From NCBI GenBank assembly GCA_902564245.1, contig CACFAF010000004.1:1-64000 (forward strand): a DNA stretch of 64,000 nt, in the 5' to 3' direction. Both the position numbers and the translations under genes were made by a program. Each line of letters starts with the position of its first letter. The first letter of the stretch is position 1. The stretch comes from an uncultured Pelagibacteraceae bacterium (GTDB lineage: Bacteria; Pseudomonadota; Alphaproteobacteria; Pelagibacterales; Pelagibacteraceae). The notes beneath the pieces are model-generated. The model made no database searches, was not told where the DNA came from, and saw only the letters and a program-made list of their open reading frames with translations. Positions 32,294 through 41,565 of this stretch are shown here, piece after piece.

Positions 32294-33520
32294 ATGAAAA
32301 AAATTCTTAATTTTGCACTGTATGACTTCGCTAATTCTGCATTTACAACAATTATAATTACTTTTATTTTTTCAACATATTTTGCAAAACAAATTGCACC
32401 TAATCCTGTTTTAGGACAATCCTACTGGGGTTGGGCCATAGGGACTACAGGAATATTGGTTGCAATAATTGGACCAATATTAGGAAGTTACGCAGATAAA
32501 AAAAATTTTACAGAATTCTTTATTAAGTTATTTACAATAATATGTATTTCATTAACAACTTTATTGTGGTTTTCAAAACCTTCAGAAAAATATTTATTAT
32601 TTACTTTAATTATAGTTGCCTTAGCTAATTTTTTTTATGAATTAAGCCTAATTTTTTATAATTCTATTCTTAAAAGAATTTCAAAAACAAGTGATTTAGG
32701 AAAATCTTCAGGTTTTAGTTTTGCTTTGGGTTATATTGGTGGAATATTAATATTGATAATTTGTATAAAAATTTTTATTGATAATGATGTTTTGCCTTTT
32801 GGTCTTTCAAAAGAAAATTCAGAAAATATTAGAGCTACATCAATTGTAGTTGCAGCCTGGTATTTAATTTTTTCAATACCCTTTTTATTTAGTTTAAAAA
32901 AAAAAATAAATAATAAAATTGAACTATCTTCAGATAATATAAAAAAAATTAAGGATTTAATTTGGAATAATGGTTTAAATAATTTAGGAAAATTTTTAAT
33001 TGCAAGAATGCTTTATGCTGACGGCTTAAATGCCATTATAGTAATGGGCGGAATTTTTGCAGTAGGTGTATTTAATTTAGAAATCAAAGATTTACTAATT
33101 TTATCAATACTTATGAATGTTACAGCCTTTATTGGTGCAATAGTAGGAGGTTATGCAAATGACAAATTCTCATCAAAATCTGTAATTATTTTCTCTCTAT
33201 TGGGTTTAATAATTTCTTCATCAATAATTCTTTTTGTTAAATCACAGTTATTTTTTTTAATTTTTGCAGCGATAAATGGTTTTTTTATTGGTCCAATCCA
33301 ATCAGCAAGCAGAGTTTTCATTACTAAATCTATAGATGAAAATAATCAGGCTTCAGGCTTTGGTCTATTTGCCTTATCTGGAAAGTTGACTTCATTTATC
33401 GGGCCACTATTGGTAAGCACAATTACTTATATCTCTAATAGTCAAAGAATAGGTTTTTCTTCAGCAATAATTCTTCTTTTGATTGGTTTGCTTATTTTAC
33501 TAAAAGTAAAAAAAAACTAA
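32294..33520 (+). CDS. UMF1/Atg22-type MFS transporter
   Basis: A 408-residue integral membrane protein with about 12 hydrophobic segments. The N-terminus LNFALYDFANSAFTT followed by TFIFSTYFAKQIAP is the signature of the UMF1 (Atg22-like) branch of the major facilitator superfamily, and the GPIQSASRVFI and GLFALSGK segments also fit. Substrates of bacterial members are mostly unknown; the yeast relative exports amino acids from the vacuole. It ends in a 4-base convergent overlap with the downstream hydrolase. Confidence 0.88.
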   Translation: MKKILNFALYDFANSAFTTIIITFIFSTYFAKQIAPNPVLGQSYWGWAIGTTGILVAIIGPILGSYADKKNFTEFFIKLFTIICISLTTLLWFSKPSEKYLLFTLIIVALANFFYELSLIFYNSILKRISKTSDLGKSSGFSFALGYIGGILILIICIKIFIDNDVLPFGLSKENSENIRATSIVVAAWYLIFSIPFLFSLKKKINNKIELSSDNIKKIKDLIWNNGLNNLGKFLIARMLYADGLNAIIVMGGIFAVGVFNLEIKDLLILSILMNVTAFIGAIVGGYANDKFSSKSVIIFSLLGLIISSSIILFVKSQLFFLIFAAINGFFIGPIQSASRVFITKSIDENNQASGFGLFALSGKLTSFIGPLLVSTITYISNSQRIGFSSAIILLLIGLLILLKVKKN

Positions 33521-34332
33521 TTTAAATTTTTTATAAATAGATCAATTTCATTGACTAATTTTTCATCAAAATTCATCATATGATCATCTAAATCTGTAAA
33601 GTATTTAAATTTAGGACTATTTGCCATTTCGAAAATTTTTTCTCCCATATAAAATGGTACAATTTTATCTTTTCTTCCGTGTAAAACTAGAATGGGTGAT
33701 TTTATATTTTTAATTTTATTTTTACTTTCATATTTATCTTTAAGAAGAAACTTTACAGGAAAAATTGGATATATTTTTTGACCCATATCTACCATAGAAG
33801 TAAAAGGTGCTTCTAAAATTATACCTGCAAAATTTTTATTTTGAGCTATTTCAGTAGCGATACCTGTGCCGAGAGACTCTCCATAAATAATGATATTTTG
33901 ATCCTTAACACCTTTTTTATTTAACCATTTTATAGCTGCTTTTGCATCTTTATAAAGACCTTGCTCATTTGGTTGACCTTTATTTCCACTAAAGCCTCTC
34001 CATGCAAGCAATAAAAAATTAATATTTATATTTTCAAAATTATTAATTTTATGAATTCTGTTTTCTAGAGACCCTGCATTACCATGTAAATAAAGAATTG
34101 TTTTTGAATTAATAATATCTTTTTCATGATACCATGCCAAAAGCTCTAAATTGTCTTCAGTTGTAATCTTAACTTTTTCAATTGTTACTGTTAATTGATC
34201 ATCAGAATAATTATTTTCAGATGGATGATATAATAAATTTCTTTGTGAAAAATATAAAATAGTAGTTATAGATAAATAAATTAATATTATAATGCTAAAA
34301 AAGATAGTTATCATTTTTATTTTTTTAGACAC
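33517..34332 (-). CDS. Membrane-anchored alpha/beta hydrolase
   Basis: A 271-residue protein from a GTG start, or 265 from the ATG at 34314. One N-terminal membrane helix is followed by a Bem46/YfhR-like alpha/beta hydrolase domain. Oxyanion LYLHGNAGS, nucleophile GESLGTG, acid GRKDKIVP and catalytic histidine in DLDDHMMNF complete a triad. Substrate unknown. It lies 52 bases downstream of the 58-codon membrane protein gene that ends the amidase-TRAP gene set, and may be its last gene. Confidence 0.85.
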   Translation of the reverse strand: MSKKIKMITIFFSIIILIYLSITTILYFSQRNLLYHPSENNYSDDQLTVTIEKVKITTEDNLELLAWYHEKDIINSKTILYLHGNAGSLENRIHKINNFENININFLLLAWRGFSGNKGQPNEQGLYKDAKAAIKWLNKKGVKDQNIIIYGESLGTGIATEIAQNKNFAGIILEAPFTSMVDMGQKIYPIFPVKFLLKDKYESKNKIKNIKSPILVLHGRKDKIVPFYMGEKIFEMANSPKFKYFTDLDDHMMNFDEKLVNEIDLFIKNLN

Positions 34333-34384
34333 TATTTATTTTTTTAAATAAAAATATCAAAGAAACTCTAATAAATTATTAAAA

Positions 34385-34561
34385 TTATTTTTTATCGAAG
34401 AAAGCTTCGTAAATCATCATGATTATAGCAATACCCATCAATATATAAACAGGAAGGACATCAAAAAATCCTATCATCATTGATCTGGTAAGAGTAGTGG
34501 CGAGACCTACCAAAAAAAATATTGCAAAAGATAATCCTATTATTGTTACTATTCTATTCAT
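34385..34561 (-). CDS. Small two-helix membrane protein (58 residues)
   Basis: An open frame of 58 codons begins with ATG at 34561, overlapping the amidase stop by 8 bases, and ends in TAA at 34385. It encodes two hydrophobic stretches (about residues 4-21 and 36-51) with a short RS-containing turn, and ends in EAFFDKK. The overlap, the gap it fills and the strongly membrane-like composition argue for a real gene. I do not recognise a family. A role linked to the adjacent TRAP transporter is a guess from position. Confidence 0.65.
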   Translation of the reverse strand: MNRIVTIIGLSFAIFFLVGLATTLTRSMMIGFFDVLPVYILMGIAIIMMIYEAFFDKK

Positions 34562-35891
34562 TATAATCTTTACTTTTTTGTTCTAACCATCTAGCTATTC
34601 CTAAAAATCTTTGATCATCATACTTATCTCCGATTAATTGGACACCTAAAGGTAAATTATTTTCACCTTGAAGTAAAGGAAGAGAAATACAAGGTGTGCC
34701 CATGAATGACCAAAATTTATTGAACTCGGCAGTACCTGTGCTTTTTAAACCCTTTGGTGCAACGCCTGGACTAGAAGGTGATAAAACTCCATGATAATCT
34801 TCAAAAACTTCCTTATAAGACTCATAACTTCTCTTCATAAAATCTATTGCTTCAGCGTAATCCTTTGCAGAATATTTGTTTCCATTTGCTATAGCTTTTT
34901 GCATATAATTTGAAAGTTTTTTTTTATTTTTTTTATAATATTCACTAAAATTATTAGCTAAGTCAGTTTCATGAATAATTTGGTGATACTTATTAATATC
35001 TTTAAAATAAGAAGGAGTATCAAATACTTCTATATTTTTTTTAAATGATTTAATAAAATATTCAAAAGACTCTCTTGATTTTTTATCAACTAATTTCCAT
35101 GCATCTGTTTTATAAAAAATAAACTTAGGTTCAAATAGAGGCTCTTTTCTACAAATGTCTAGCATATCCTCAGCTGAATAATAAACTGTAGCTGAGTCAT
35201 AAGGGTCTTTTTTAATAAGAACTTTTGCAAGTAAAGCAACATCTTCGACTGTTTTACCAAATAATCCTATATGGTCTAAAGAATTTGAAGTTCTTAAAAC
35301 TCCATTTCTAGATATTAACCCATAAGAAGGTTTATAACCAACAACACCACAATAAGAAGCTGGTCTTATTACTGATCCTCCAGTTTGTGAACCAATTGAT
35401 AGTGGGGCCATATGAGAAGCAATAACTGCTGCTGATCCACTTGAGGATCCACCTGGTGTTCTGGTATAATCATGTGGATTTCGTGTAGCCGGTGGACCTA
35501 AATAAGCAAGTTCTGAAGTTGCAGTTTTGCCCATTACAATTGCACCTGCTGCTTTTAGTAAATCAACTATTTCTGCATTTTGAGATTGTGTTTTACCTTT
35601 CCTTAAGACAGTTCCACATTCTGTAGGCATATCATAAGTACCAATTATATCTTTTAACGCTACAGGAATTCCGTGTAAGGGCCCAGTGGGTTTTCCAGAT
35701 CTTCTATAATTATCAGCTTCTTCAGCCCTTTCTAATAAAAGTTTTTTATCAAAGTGAGCCCAAGCTTTAATATCTTTTTCAAATTTATTTATTCTTTCAA
35801 TATAGGTTTGACAAATTTCAACTGAAGTTATTTTTGCATCTTTTATATGTTTTACAATCTCGTGAACTGGCAATGAATTAAATTCACTCAT
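34554..35891 (-). CDS. Amidase signature family hydrolase
   Basis: A 445-residue amidase of the GatA/AtzF type. The catalytic triad is visible as Lys80 (PVALKDI), cis-Ser149 (PGGSSSGSAA) and nucleophile Ser173 (QTGGSVIRP). Family members hydrolyse amides such as allophanate, malonamate, indoleacetamide or glutaminyl-tRNA. There is no gatB or gatC neighbour, so a metabolic role is more likely. Gene order 7 bases after dctM suggests it acts on an imported amide or its product. Confidence 0.88.
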   Translation of the reverse strand: MSEFNSLPVHEIVKHIKDAKITSVEICQTYIERINKFEKDIKAWAHFDKKLLLERAEEADNYRRSGKPTGPLHGIPVALKDIIGTYDMPTECGTVLRKGKTQSQNAEIVDLLKAAGAIVMGKTATSELAYLGPPATRNPHDYTRTPGGSSSGSAAVIASHMAPLSIGSQTGGSVIRPASYCGVVGYKPSYGLISRNGVLRTSNSLDHIGLFGKTVEDVALLAKVLIKKDPYDSATVYYSAEDMLDICRKEPLFEPKFIFYKTDAWKLVDKKSRESFEYFIKSFKKNIEVFDTPSYFKDINKYHQIIHETDLANNFSEYYKKNKKKLSNYMQKAIANGNKYSAKDYAEAIDFMKRSYESYKEVFEDYHGVLSPSSPGVAPKGLKSTGTAEFNKFWSFMGTPCISLPLLQGENNLPLGVQLIGDKYDDQRFLGIARWLEQKSKDYNE

Positions 35892-35898
35892 TATTTAT

Positions 35899-37260
35899 TT
35901 AATCTGCAAATAAAGTTTCTGGAAGCCATAGTGCAATCCCTGGAAACATATACATTAAAAACATGGCTAATATTACTATAGCTAAAAAAGGCATTATACC
36001 TCTGAATATATCTAGAAGTTCAACATTTTTACTTTGAACTCCTTTAAGATAATAGGCAGACATAGCCATGGGGGGTGTCAAAAATGAAGTCTGTAAATTT
36101 AGAGCTATTAACATTGCAAAAAAATAAGGGTTCACTCCAAAAAATTCAACCAAAGGCAAAAATATAGGAACAAAAATAATTAAAATTTCTGTCCATTCAA
36201 GTGGCCAACCTAATAAAAAAATAATCAATTGTGTAATCACTAAAAACTGCCAAGGTTGAAGATTCATTGACTTAAAAAAATGTTCAAAAACTTCATGGCC
36301 TCCTAAATAAGAAAACACTGAAGCAAAAGTCCAAGAACCAACAAACAACCACATGATCATAGCAGTTGTTTTAGCAGTCAAAAAAACAGATTCTTTAAAA
36401 TTTTTCCATTTTAATGATTTATAAAAATATGAAAGTACTAATGAGCCAAAAGCTCCAACAGCAGCAGCTTCAGCAGGTGTAGCAAGTCCAGCAAGAATTG
36501 TTCCTAATACTAAAATTATCAATGAAAATAATGGTAGAAATGAAACTAACACTTCTCTTAATATAACAGATCTAGGTGGAATTTCTTCTGCAGGAGGCTT
36601 TGGAGCAATTGAAGGATTCAAGTATGCTCTAATAATTACATAAAGTATATAAAGTCCTGCTAACATCAAACCTGGAAAAATTGCTGCAGCAAATAATCTT
36701 AAAGGAGAAAGTTGAGCTATAACTGCATAAACAATCAACATAATACTTGGTGGAATTAAAATACCTAAACAACCACCAGAACAAATTACTCCTGATGCGA
36801 ATTTTTTATCGTACCCAGCTCTAATCATTGCAGGCCATGCTAATAGACCCATTAGAGTAACAACAGCTCCAATTATTCCAGTTGCCGTAGAAAATAAAGC
36901 ACAAGTTACTAAAGCTGCAACAGCCATTGATGCTGGCAATCTATGTGATGCAAGTCTTATTGCAAAAAATAATCTTGATACAATTCCTGCACGCTCAACC
37001 AAATACCCCATAAATAAAAATAAGGGGACTGCGGTTAATACATTATTATCCATAATGGTGTATGTATTAGAAACAAGTAATGAAAATATCCGGTTATCTA
37101 GTAAGTGATCCATTCTTGTAGGATCAAAATAAGCAAAATATCCAAAGCCAACTCCCATAGCAAGCAAAGTAAATGCAATTGGAAAACCTAATAGGACTGC
37201 AAATAAGAAAAGTCCCATCATTAAAATTGCTATCTCTGGATTAGTTAGCTCAAATAACAT
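35899..37260 (-). CDS. dctM: TRAP transporter large permease (DctM)
   Basis: A 453-residue membrane protein with about 12 predicted helices, the sodium-coupled transport subunit of a TRAP system. The N-terminal GLFLFAVLLGFPIAFTLL, the FLFMGYLVER segment, the TATGIIGAVV loop and GILIPPSIML are characteristic. Length is in the range of the 2-oxo/mannitol-type DctM. It overlaps dctQ by 11 bases. Confidence 0.94.
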   Translation of the reverse strand: MLFELTNPEIAILMMGLFLFAVLLGFPIAFTLLAMGVGFGYFAYFDPTRMDHLLDNRIFSLLVSNTYTIMDNNVLTAVPLFLFMGYLVERAGIVSRLFFAIRLASHRLPASMAVAALVTCALFSTATGIIGAVVTLMGLLAWPAMIRAGYDKKFASGVICSGGCLGILIPPSIMLIVYAVIAQLSPLRLFAAAIFPGLMLAGLYILYVIIRAYLNPSIAPKPPAEEIPPRSVILREVLVSFLPLFSLIILVLGTILAGLATPAEAAAVGAFGSLVLSYFYKSLKWKNFKESVFLTAKTTAMIMWLFVGSWTFASVFSYLGGHEVFEHFFKSMNLQPWQFLVITQLIIFLLGWPLEWTEILIIFVPIFLPLVEFFGVNPYFFAMLIALNLQTSFLTPPMAMSAYYLKGVQSKNVELLDIFRGIMPFLAIVILAMFLMYMFPGIALWLPETLFAD

Positions 37261-37840
37261 CTGTATCTTCTCCTTTATGAGATTTTCTCATTAAAATTTT
37301 TTCTGTTTCTTCTGCACTTGCCATTCTTGCTGGCCATTCTCCAGTTTTAATACAAATAATAGCTCTAAAAACTTCACTGATACCCTGAATAGTTAAAAGG
37401 GTTCCTGATAAAGGTATCATTGATTTTGCCATATAAATTTGGATTTGAGCCGGGCTATTCCAACTAGTCTCTTTAATTTTCCATGCCAATGCTGCATATT
37501 CATAGCCATAAAAAGCTAAAGCTAATATTCCTGGGAAAAAAAATATAAAATATAAAACTAAATCAATCCACGCCTGAACTCTCGTTGGAAATAATCTGTA
37601 AATAACATCTCCTCTAACATGTGCTTCTGTCGAAAGAGTATATGCGCCTGCCATCATAAATATTGCACCATACATTTGCAAACTGAAATCAAAATTCCAC
37701 AAAGTTGGGCTATTAAATGCATATGCCATAATTACTTCATAGCAAGTTCCACCCATTAAAATAACTATACACCAAGAAAAAGCTTTTCCCATTGAGGCGC
37801 TTAAAGTGTCAGCAAATTTTATGTATGAATGCATAATCAT
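37250..37840 (-). CDS. dctQ: TRAP transporter small permease (DctQ)
   Basis: A 196-residue four-helix membrane subunit. It has the ATLSTEAHVRGDVIYR-like segment of the family (here GAYTLSTEAHVRGD near residue 68) and an arginine-rich cytosolic C-terminus. It lies between dctP, from which it is separated by an intrinsic terminator, and dctM, which it overlaps. Confidence 0.92.
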   Translation of the reverse strand: MIMHSYIKFADTLSASMGKAFSWCIVILMGGTCYEVIMAYAFNSPTLWNFDFSLQMYGAIFMMAGAYTLSTEAHVRGDVIYRLFPTRVQAWIDLVLYFIFFFPGILALAFYGYEYAALAWKIKETSWNSPAQIQIYMAKSMIPLSGTLLTIQGISEVFRAIICIKTGEWPARMASAEETEKILMRKSHKGEDTDVI

Positions 37841-37872
37841 AGTTTATGTTAAATTTACTCCATAAATCAAAC

Positions 37873-37905
37873 AAAAAAAAAGGGGACCAATGGTCCCCTT
37901 TTTTT
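37873..37905. terminator. Intrinsic terminator between dctP and dctQ
   Basis: A 7-bp perfect stem GGGGACC / GGTCCCC (37882-37888, 37892-37898) with a 3-base loop. Read on the minus strand it is followed by nine T (A run 37873-37881); read on the plus strand it is followed by seven T, so it could work both ways. It would make dctP transcripts more abundant than dctQM. Confidence 0.85.
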
Positions 37906-37921
37906 AAAATTTTAACACTAT

Positions 37922-39067
37922 TTAGATTTTAACTTTTCCAATAGGTCCAAACTCGTTTTCATATGCAAGTTTGTAATTAGGCTGATTCATCAGCAAGTAC
38001 TTCATTACTCTCTTAGCGTATGCTTTTTGTGAGTCTACGATTTTCTTAAAGAAAGGATCTTTGCCCACAAAGTCTCCGATAACTTTATCCCAACCTTTTA
38101 ATTGTTGAGCTAAAATTTCATCTGAAGTTTGGTAAACATTTACTTTATGCTCATTCATCAACTTAGCTAAATCAGCTGAGTATCTTACTAAAGCTTTAAA
38201 GTAGTTATCACTATTAGCAGCATAAGCAGCATTTTTTAAAATTGCTTGATTAGCAGGTGATAAGTTATTTAATGTTTTGTTGTTTATTGGTATTTCAAAC
38301 ATCTCTTGTGATTGGTGGAAGCTTCCTAAGTGATAATGCTTAGAAACGTCTTGCATACCAAATTGAGAGTCTGAAGTTGGGTTGTTAAACTCAGCAGCTT
38401 CAATCAATCCAGTCTTCATAGCTGGCTGAATTTCACCACCTGGTAATTGTCTAACTACCATTCCCATTGCAGTAAGAACGTTAGTAGCAAGACCAACTGT
38501 TCTATACTTCATACCTTTAACATCAGATACTTTAGTTACATTTTTCTTAAACCAACCGAACGGTTGTGCTGGCATAGGCATATGAAAGTAACCTGTATAA
38601 TCAAAACCAACTTTTTTTATTGTTTCTTCATATAAAGCTCTTCCTCCACCGTATTCCATCCATCCCATTACTTCTTGAGATGACATACCGTATGATGGTC
38701 CAGTTCCAAATAAAGAAGCAGCTGGATTTTTACCATACCAATAAGCTGTAACCCAGTGACCCATATCAACTGCACCAGAACTGACTGCTTGACCAATTTC
38801 ACTAGTCTTAACAATTGCTCCAACAGGTTGAAGATCAATTTTTAGTGATCCTCCTGACATATCGCTAACCATTTTTGCATAGTCTCCTGCCATTTCAAAA
38901 AATATATTAGCGCCACTTGGCCATGCAGCTTGCATTTTTAAAGTTTGTGCTGCTCCCAAGTTTACGTAAGGCATAGCTACAGCTGCTGCTCCGGCCGCTG
39001 CTGCTGTTTTAAAGAACTTACGTCTTGAAGGAATTTTTCCCTTCAATGATTTTTTTTCTTTAATCAT
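37922..39067 (-). CDS. dctP: TRAP transporter substrate-binding protein (2-oxo/hydroxy acid type)
   Basis: A 381-residue periplasmic binding protein with a Tat signal: SRRKFFK at residues 14-20, then an alanine-rich core and likely cleavage near residue 40. The segments FGTGPSYGMSSQE, YRTVGLATNVLTAMG, LPGGEIQPAMKTG and EFNNPTSDSQFGM fit the TakP-like branch of DctP proteins, which bind 2-oxoacids or lactate. An AGAGGAG Shine-Dalgarno precedes the ATG by 6 bases. It has its own promoter candidate and terminator, as expected for a strongly made binding protein. Substrate class is inferred. Confidence 0.92.
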   Translation of the reverse strand: MIKEKKSLKGKIPSRRKFFKTAAAAGAAAVAMPYVNLGAAQTLKMQAAWPSGANIFFEMAGDYAKMVSDMSGGSLKIDLQPVGAIVKTSEIGQAVSSGAVDMGHWVTAYWYGKNPAASLFGTGPSYGMSSQEVMGWMEYGGGRALYEETIKKVGFDYTGYFHMPMPAQPFGWFKKNVTKVSDVKGMKYRTVGLATNVLTAMGMVVRQLPGGEIQPAMKTGLIEAAEFNNPTSDSQFGMQDVSKHYHLGSFHQSQEMFEIPINNKTLNNLSPANQAILKNAAYAANSDNYFKALVRYSADLAKLMNEHKVNVYQTSDEILAQQLKGWDKVIGDFVGKDPFFKKIVDSQKAYAKRVMKYLLMNQPNYKLAYENEFGPIGKVKI

Positions 39068-39115
39068 TTATTACTCCTCTTAGTTAATTAACTTGATTTA
39101 TTAAAACATAATAGA

Positions 39116-39145
39116 AGCATAGAGTCTTTCTAAAATATGTATCAA
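39116..39145 (-). promoter_or_regulatory. Candidate sigma-70 promoter of dctP
   Basis: On the minus strand, TTGATA (39145-39140, 5 of 6 consensus) is followed after 18 bases by TATGCT (39121-39116, 4 of 6). This gives a leader of roughly 40 bases ending in the AGAGGAG ribosome site. It lies in the 119-base gap upstream of dctP. Confidence 0.45.
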
Positions 39146-39186
39146 TATGTCTCAGTTTGAACAGTTTTTACAATCTACAATTGAAA

Positions 39187-40140
39187 TTAATTAACTTTGT
39201 TTTTGCATTTTCCAGTTTTAAAAAACTCATCTAAATTATCAATAGCTAGATTTGCCATTGCAGTTCTTGTTTCTTTAGTAGCACTTCCCAGATGTGGAAG
39301 AATAAAAGCACTTTTATGTTTTAGATAACCGGGATTTAAGTTTGGTTCACCTTTATAAACATCCAATCCTACTGCATAAACTTTTCTTCTATTAAGAGCA
39401 TCTATTAATGCTTCATCATCAATAATATCACCTCTTGCAACATTAGTGACAACTGCTCCTTTAGGCAAATGTTCAATAGTGTCTTTGTTAATTAAATCAA
39501 TTGTTTCTTTTGATGCTGGACAACAAATTGATAAAACATCTGATACTGAAAGTAAATTTTTCAAACTATCATGATAGGTTGCTCCTTGTTCTTTTTCTGA
39601 GCTTAACTTTGAACGATTATGATAATGAATTATCATACCAAGTGATTTAGCAATTTTTGCAATTTTTTGACCTATTCTACCCATTCCTAAAATTCCAAGT
39701 CTTGTTCCAGTTAATTGCTTACCAATTAAATAGTCCGCTGACCATTTCCAGTTAGACTCCCTAGCACTTTGTATTCCTTCCGAAGCTCTTCTACATGCAC
39801 CTAAAATTAATAAAATTCCTATTTCGGCTGTTGCATCTGTTAAAACATCAGGCGTATTTGTTACAGCAATATTCTTTTTTTTAGCAGCTTCCAAATCAAT
39901 ATTTCCAAATCCTACTGCAAAATTTGATAATATTTTTACACTATCAGGTAATTTATTAATAGTTTCAGCATCCATTTTATCTGTCAAAGATGTTAGAATT
40001 CCATCACATCCTTTACTCATTTCAATTACTTTTGATTGAGAATACAATTCATCATTATCATTAAAATTTGTTTCAAAAACTTTTGAAGCTTTTTCCTCAC
40101 AAGATTTAAGTAATCGTCTAGTAATTAAGATTTTTTTCAT
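39187..40140 (-). CDS. D-2-hydroxyacid dehydrogenase (glyoxylate/hydroxypyruvate reductase type)
   Basis: A 317-residue NAD(P)-dependent dehydrogenase. NFAVGFGNIDL, the Rossmann GILGMGRIGQ near residue 150, the catalytic Arg in NVARGDIID, a Glu in YKGEPN and the His in PHLGSAT are all in place. The family includes glyoxylate reductase (GyaR/GhrB) and hydroxypyruvate reductase. The neighbouring 2-hydroxyacid oxidases suggest it interconverts a D-2-hydroxyacid and its oxoacid; the exact substrate is open. Confidence 0.88.
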   Translation of the reverse strand: MKKILITRRLLKSCEEKASKVFETNFNDNDELYSQSKVIEMSKGCDGILTSLTDKMDAETINKLPDSVKILSNFAVGFGNIDLEAAKKKNIAVTNTPDVLTDATAEIGILLILGACRRASEGIQSARESNWKWSADYLIGKQLTGTRLGILGMGRIGQKIAKIAKSLGMIIHYHNRSKLSSEKEQGATYHDSLKNLLSVSDVLSICCPASKETIDLINKDTIEHLPKGAVVTNVARGDIIDDEALIDALNRRKVYAVGLDVYKGEPNLNPGYLKHKSAFILPHLGSATKETRTAMANLAIDNLDEFFKTGKCKNKVN

Positions 40141-40148
40141 CCTTATGA

Positions 40149-41522
40149 TTAGTTTAAATCAAAGATTTTGCCAGGATTCATTATATTATTTGGATCCATC
40201 GTTCTTTTTATTGATTTCATAACAGGAATATTATCAGGATGTTCCTCAAGGAGATATTCTTTTTTATGAAGTCCCACACCATGTTCACCAGTAATTGTTC
40301 CATTTAATTCTAATGCTTTTTTAATTAATGAATCATTAAATGCTCTAATTTGTTTATACATTTCTTTTTTTGCCGGATCAAAAGGTAAAACTACATGAAA
40401 ATTTCCATCACCTAAATGACCAACCATTGGAGCTCTAACTCCAAATTTTTTAGCTTGTTCCTCTGCAAAATTTACACACTCAGTTATTTTTGAGATAGGA
40501 ACACATACATCTGTCGAATAAACTCTGCCATTATTAATTAAAGCTTTTACAGAATAATATACATCCCATCTTGCTCTCCAAAGTTTATTTCTTTCTTCTA
40601 AATCTTTAGCCCATTTAAAAGAACTGCCCTTATTATCTTTTGATATCTCCTCTACAATTTTAATATTCTCATTATTTGAAGACTCTGATCCATGGAATTC
40701 GAAAAATAAAGTAGGTACTGCTTCAATATCTGTCAATTTAGAGTAATTAATACTAATCCCCATCTGATCTTTATTAAGCATCTCAATTCTTGCAATCGGT
40801 ATGCCATATTGAATAACCTGTTGAGCTGTTTGAACTGCATCTTCTAGAGTGGGGAAATGACATACGGCACTCATTATACTTTCTGGTATAGGAGATAATC
40901 TTAAATGAACTTCAGTTATAATCCCTAACGTACCTTCTGATCCAATAAATAAGTTAGTTAAATTATAACCTGCTGAAGTTTTTTTAGTTCTTCCACCTGT
41001 ATTTATTATATCGCCGTTGGGTAAAACCACTGTTAGACCAGAAATAACAGTTTTCATAGTCCCATATTTTACAGCCATTGTTCCTGATGCTGAAGTTGAA
41101 GCCATTCCACCAATTGCAGCATTCGCACCTGGATCAATTGGGAAAAAAACTCCATCTTCTCTTAAATACTCATTTAATTGTTCTTTTGTGACACAAGCCT
41201 GAACTCTGCAGTCGAAATCTTCGGCGTTTACACTTAATACTTTATTCATTTTCTCAAGTGAAATTGTTATTCCATTCTCATTTCCAACGACATTCCCTTC
41301 TAAAGATGTGCCTGTACCAAATGGCACTACTGGAATTTTATGCTCATTACATAATTTTAAAATTTTTGAAACCTCTTCGTTAGTTTCTGGAAAAACTACT
41401 GCTTTAGATAAGACTGGATCATAAGTATCTTCTCCCCTTGCATAATTTGCCCGGGTTGATTCTGACTTGGAGAATCTACCATTCAGAATTTTTTTTAACT
41501 CACTTTGAAGCACTTCATTCAT
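40149..41522 (-). CDS. GlcD/Dld-type FAD-linked oxidase
   Basis: A 457-residue flavoprotein with an N-terminal FAD-binding PCMH domain (VPFGTGTSLEGN near residue 70, GSEGTLGIITEV near 195) and a C-terminal FAD-oxidase domain with GHLGDGNFH and TGEHGVGLHKK. These are typical of D-lactate dehydrogenase (cytochrome), glycolate oxidase subunit GlcD and D-2-hydroxyglutarate dehydrogenase. No glcE or glcF follows, so a single-subunit D-2-hydroxyacid dehydrogenase is more likely than glycolate oxidase. It lies 8 bases upstream of the D-2-hydroxyacid dehydrogenase gene. Confidence 0.87.
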   Translation of the reverse strand: MNEVLQSELKKILNGRFSKSESTRANYARGEDTYDPVLSKAVVFPETNEEVSKILKLCNEHKIPVVPFGTGTSLEGNVVGNENGITISLEKMNKVLSVNAEDFDCRVQACVTKEQLNEYLREDGVFFPIDPGANAAIGGMASTSASGTMAVKYGTMKTVISGLTVVLPNGDIINTGGRTKKTSAGYNLTNLFIGSEGTLGIITEVHLRLSPIPESIMSAVCHFPTLEDAVQTAQQVIQYGIPIARIEMLNKDQMGISINYSKLTDIEAVPTLFFEFHGSESSNNENIKIVEEISKDNKGSSFKWAKDLEERNKLWRARWDVYYSVKALINNGRVYSTDVCVPISKITECVNFAEEQAKKFGVRAPMVGHLGDGNFHVVLPFDPAKKEMYKQIRAFNDSLIKKALELNGTITGEHGVGLHKKEYLLEEHPDNIPVMKSIKRTMDPNNIMNPGKIFDLN

Positions 41523-41565
41523 ATTTAAATATTATAGAATTATATAAGGAAAAATAAACTTAAAA

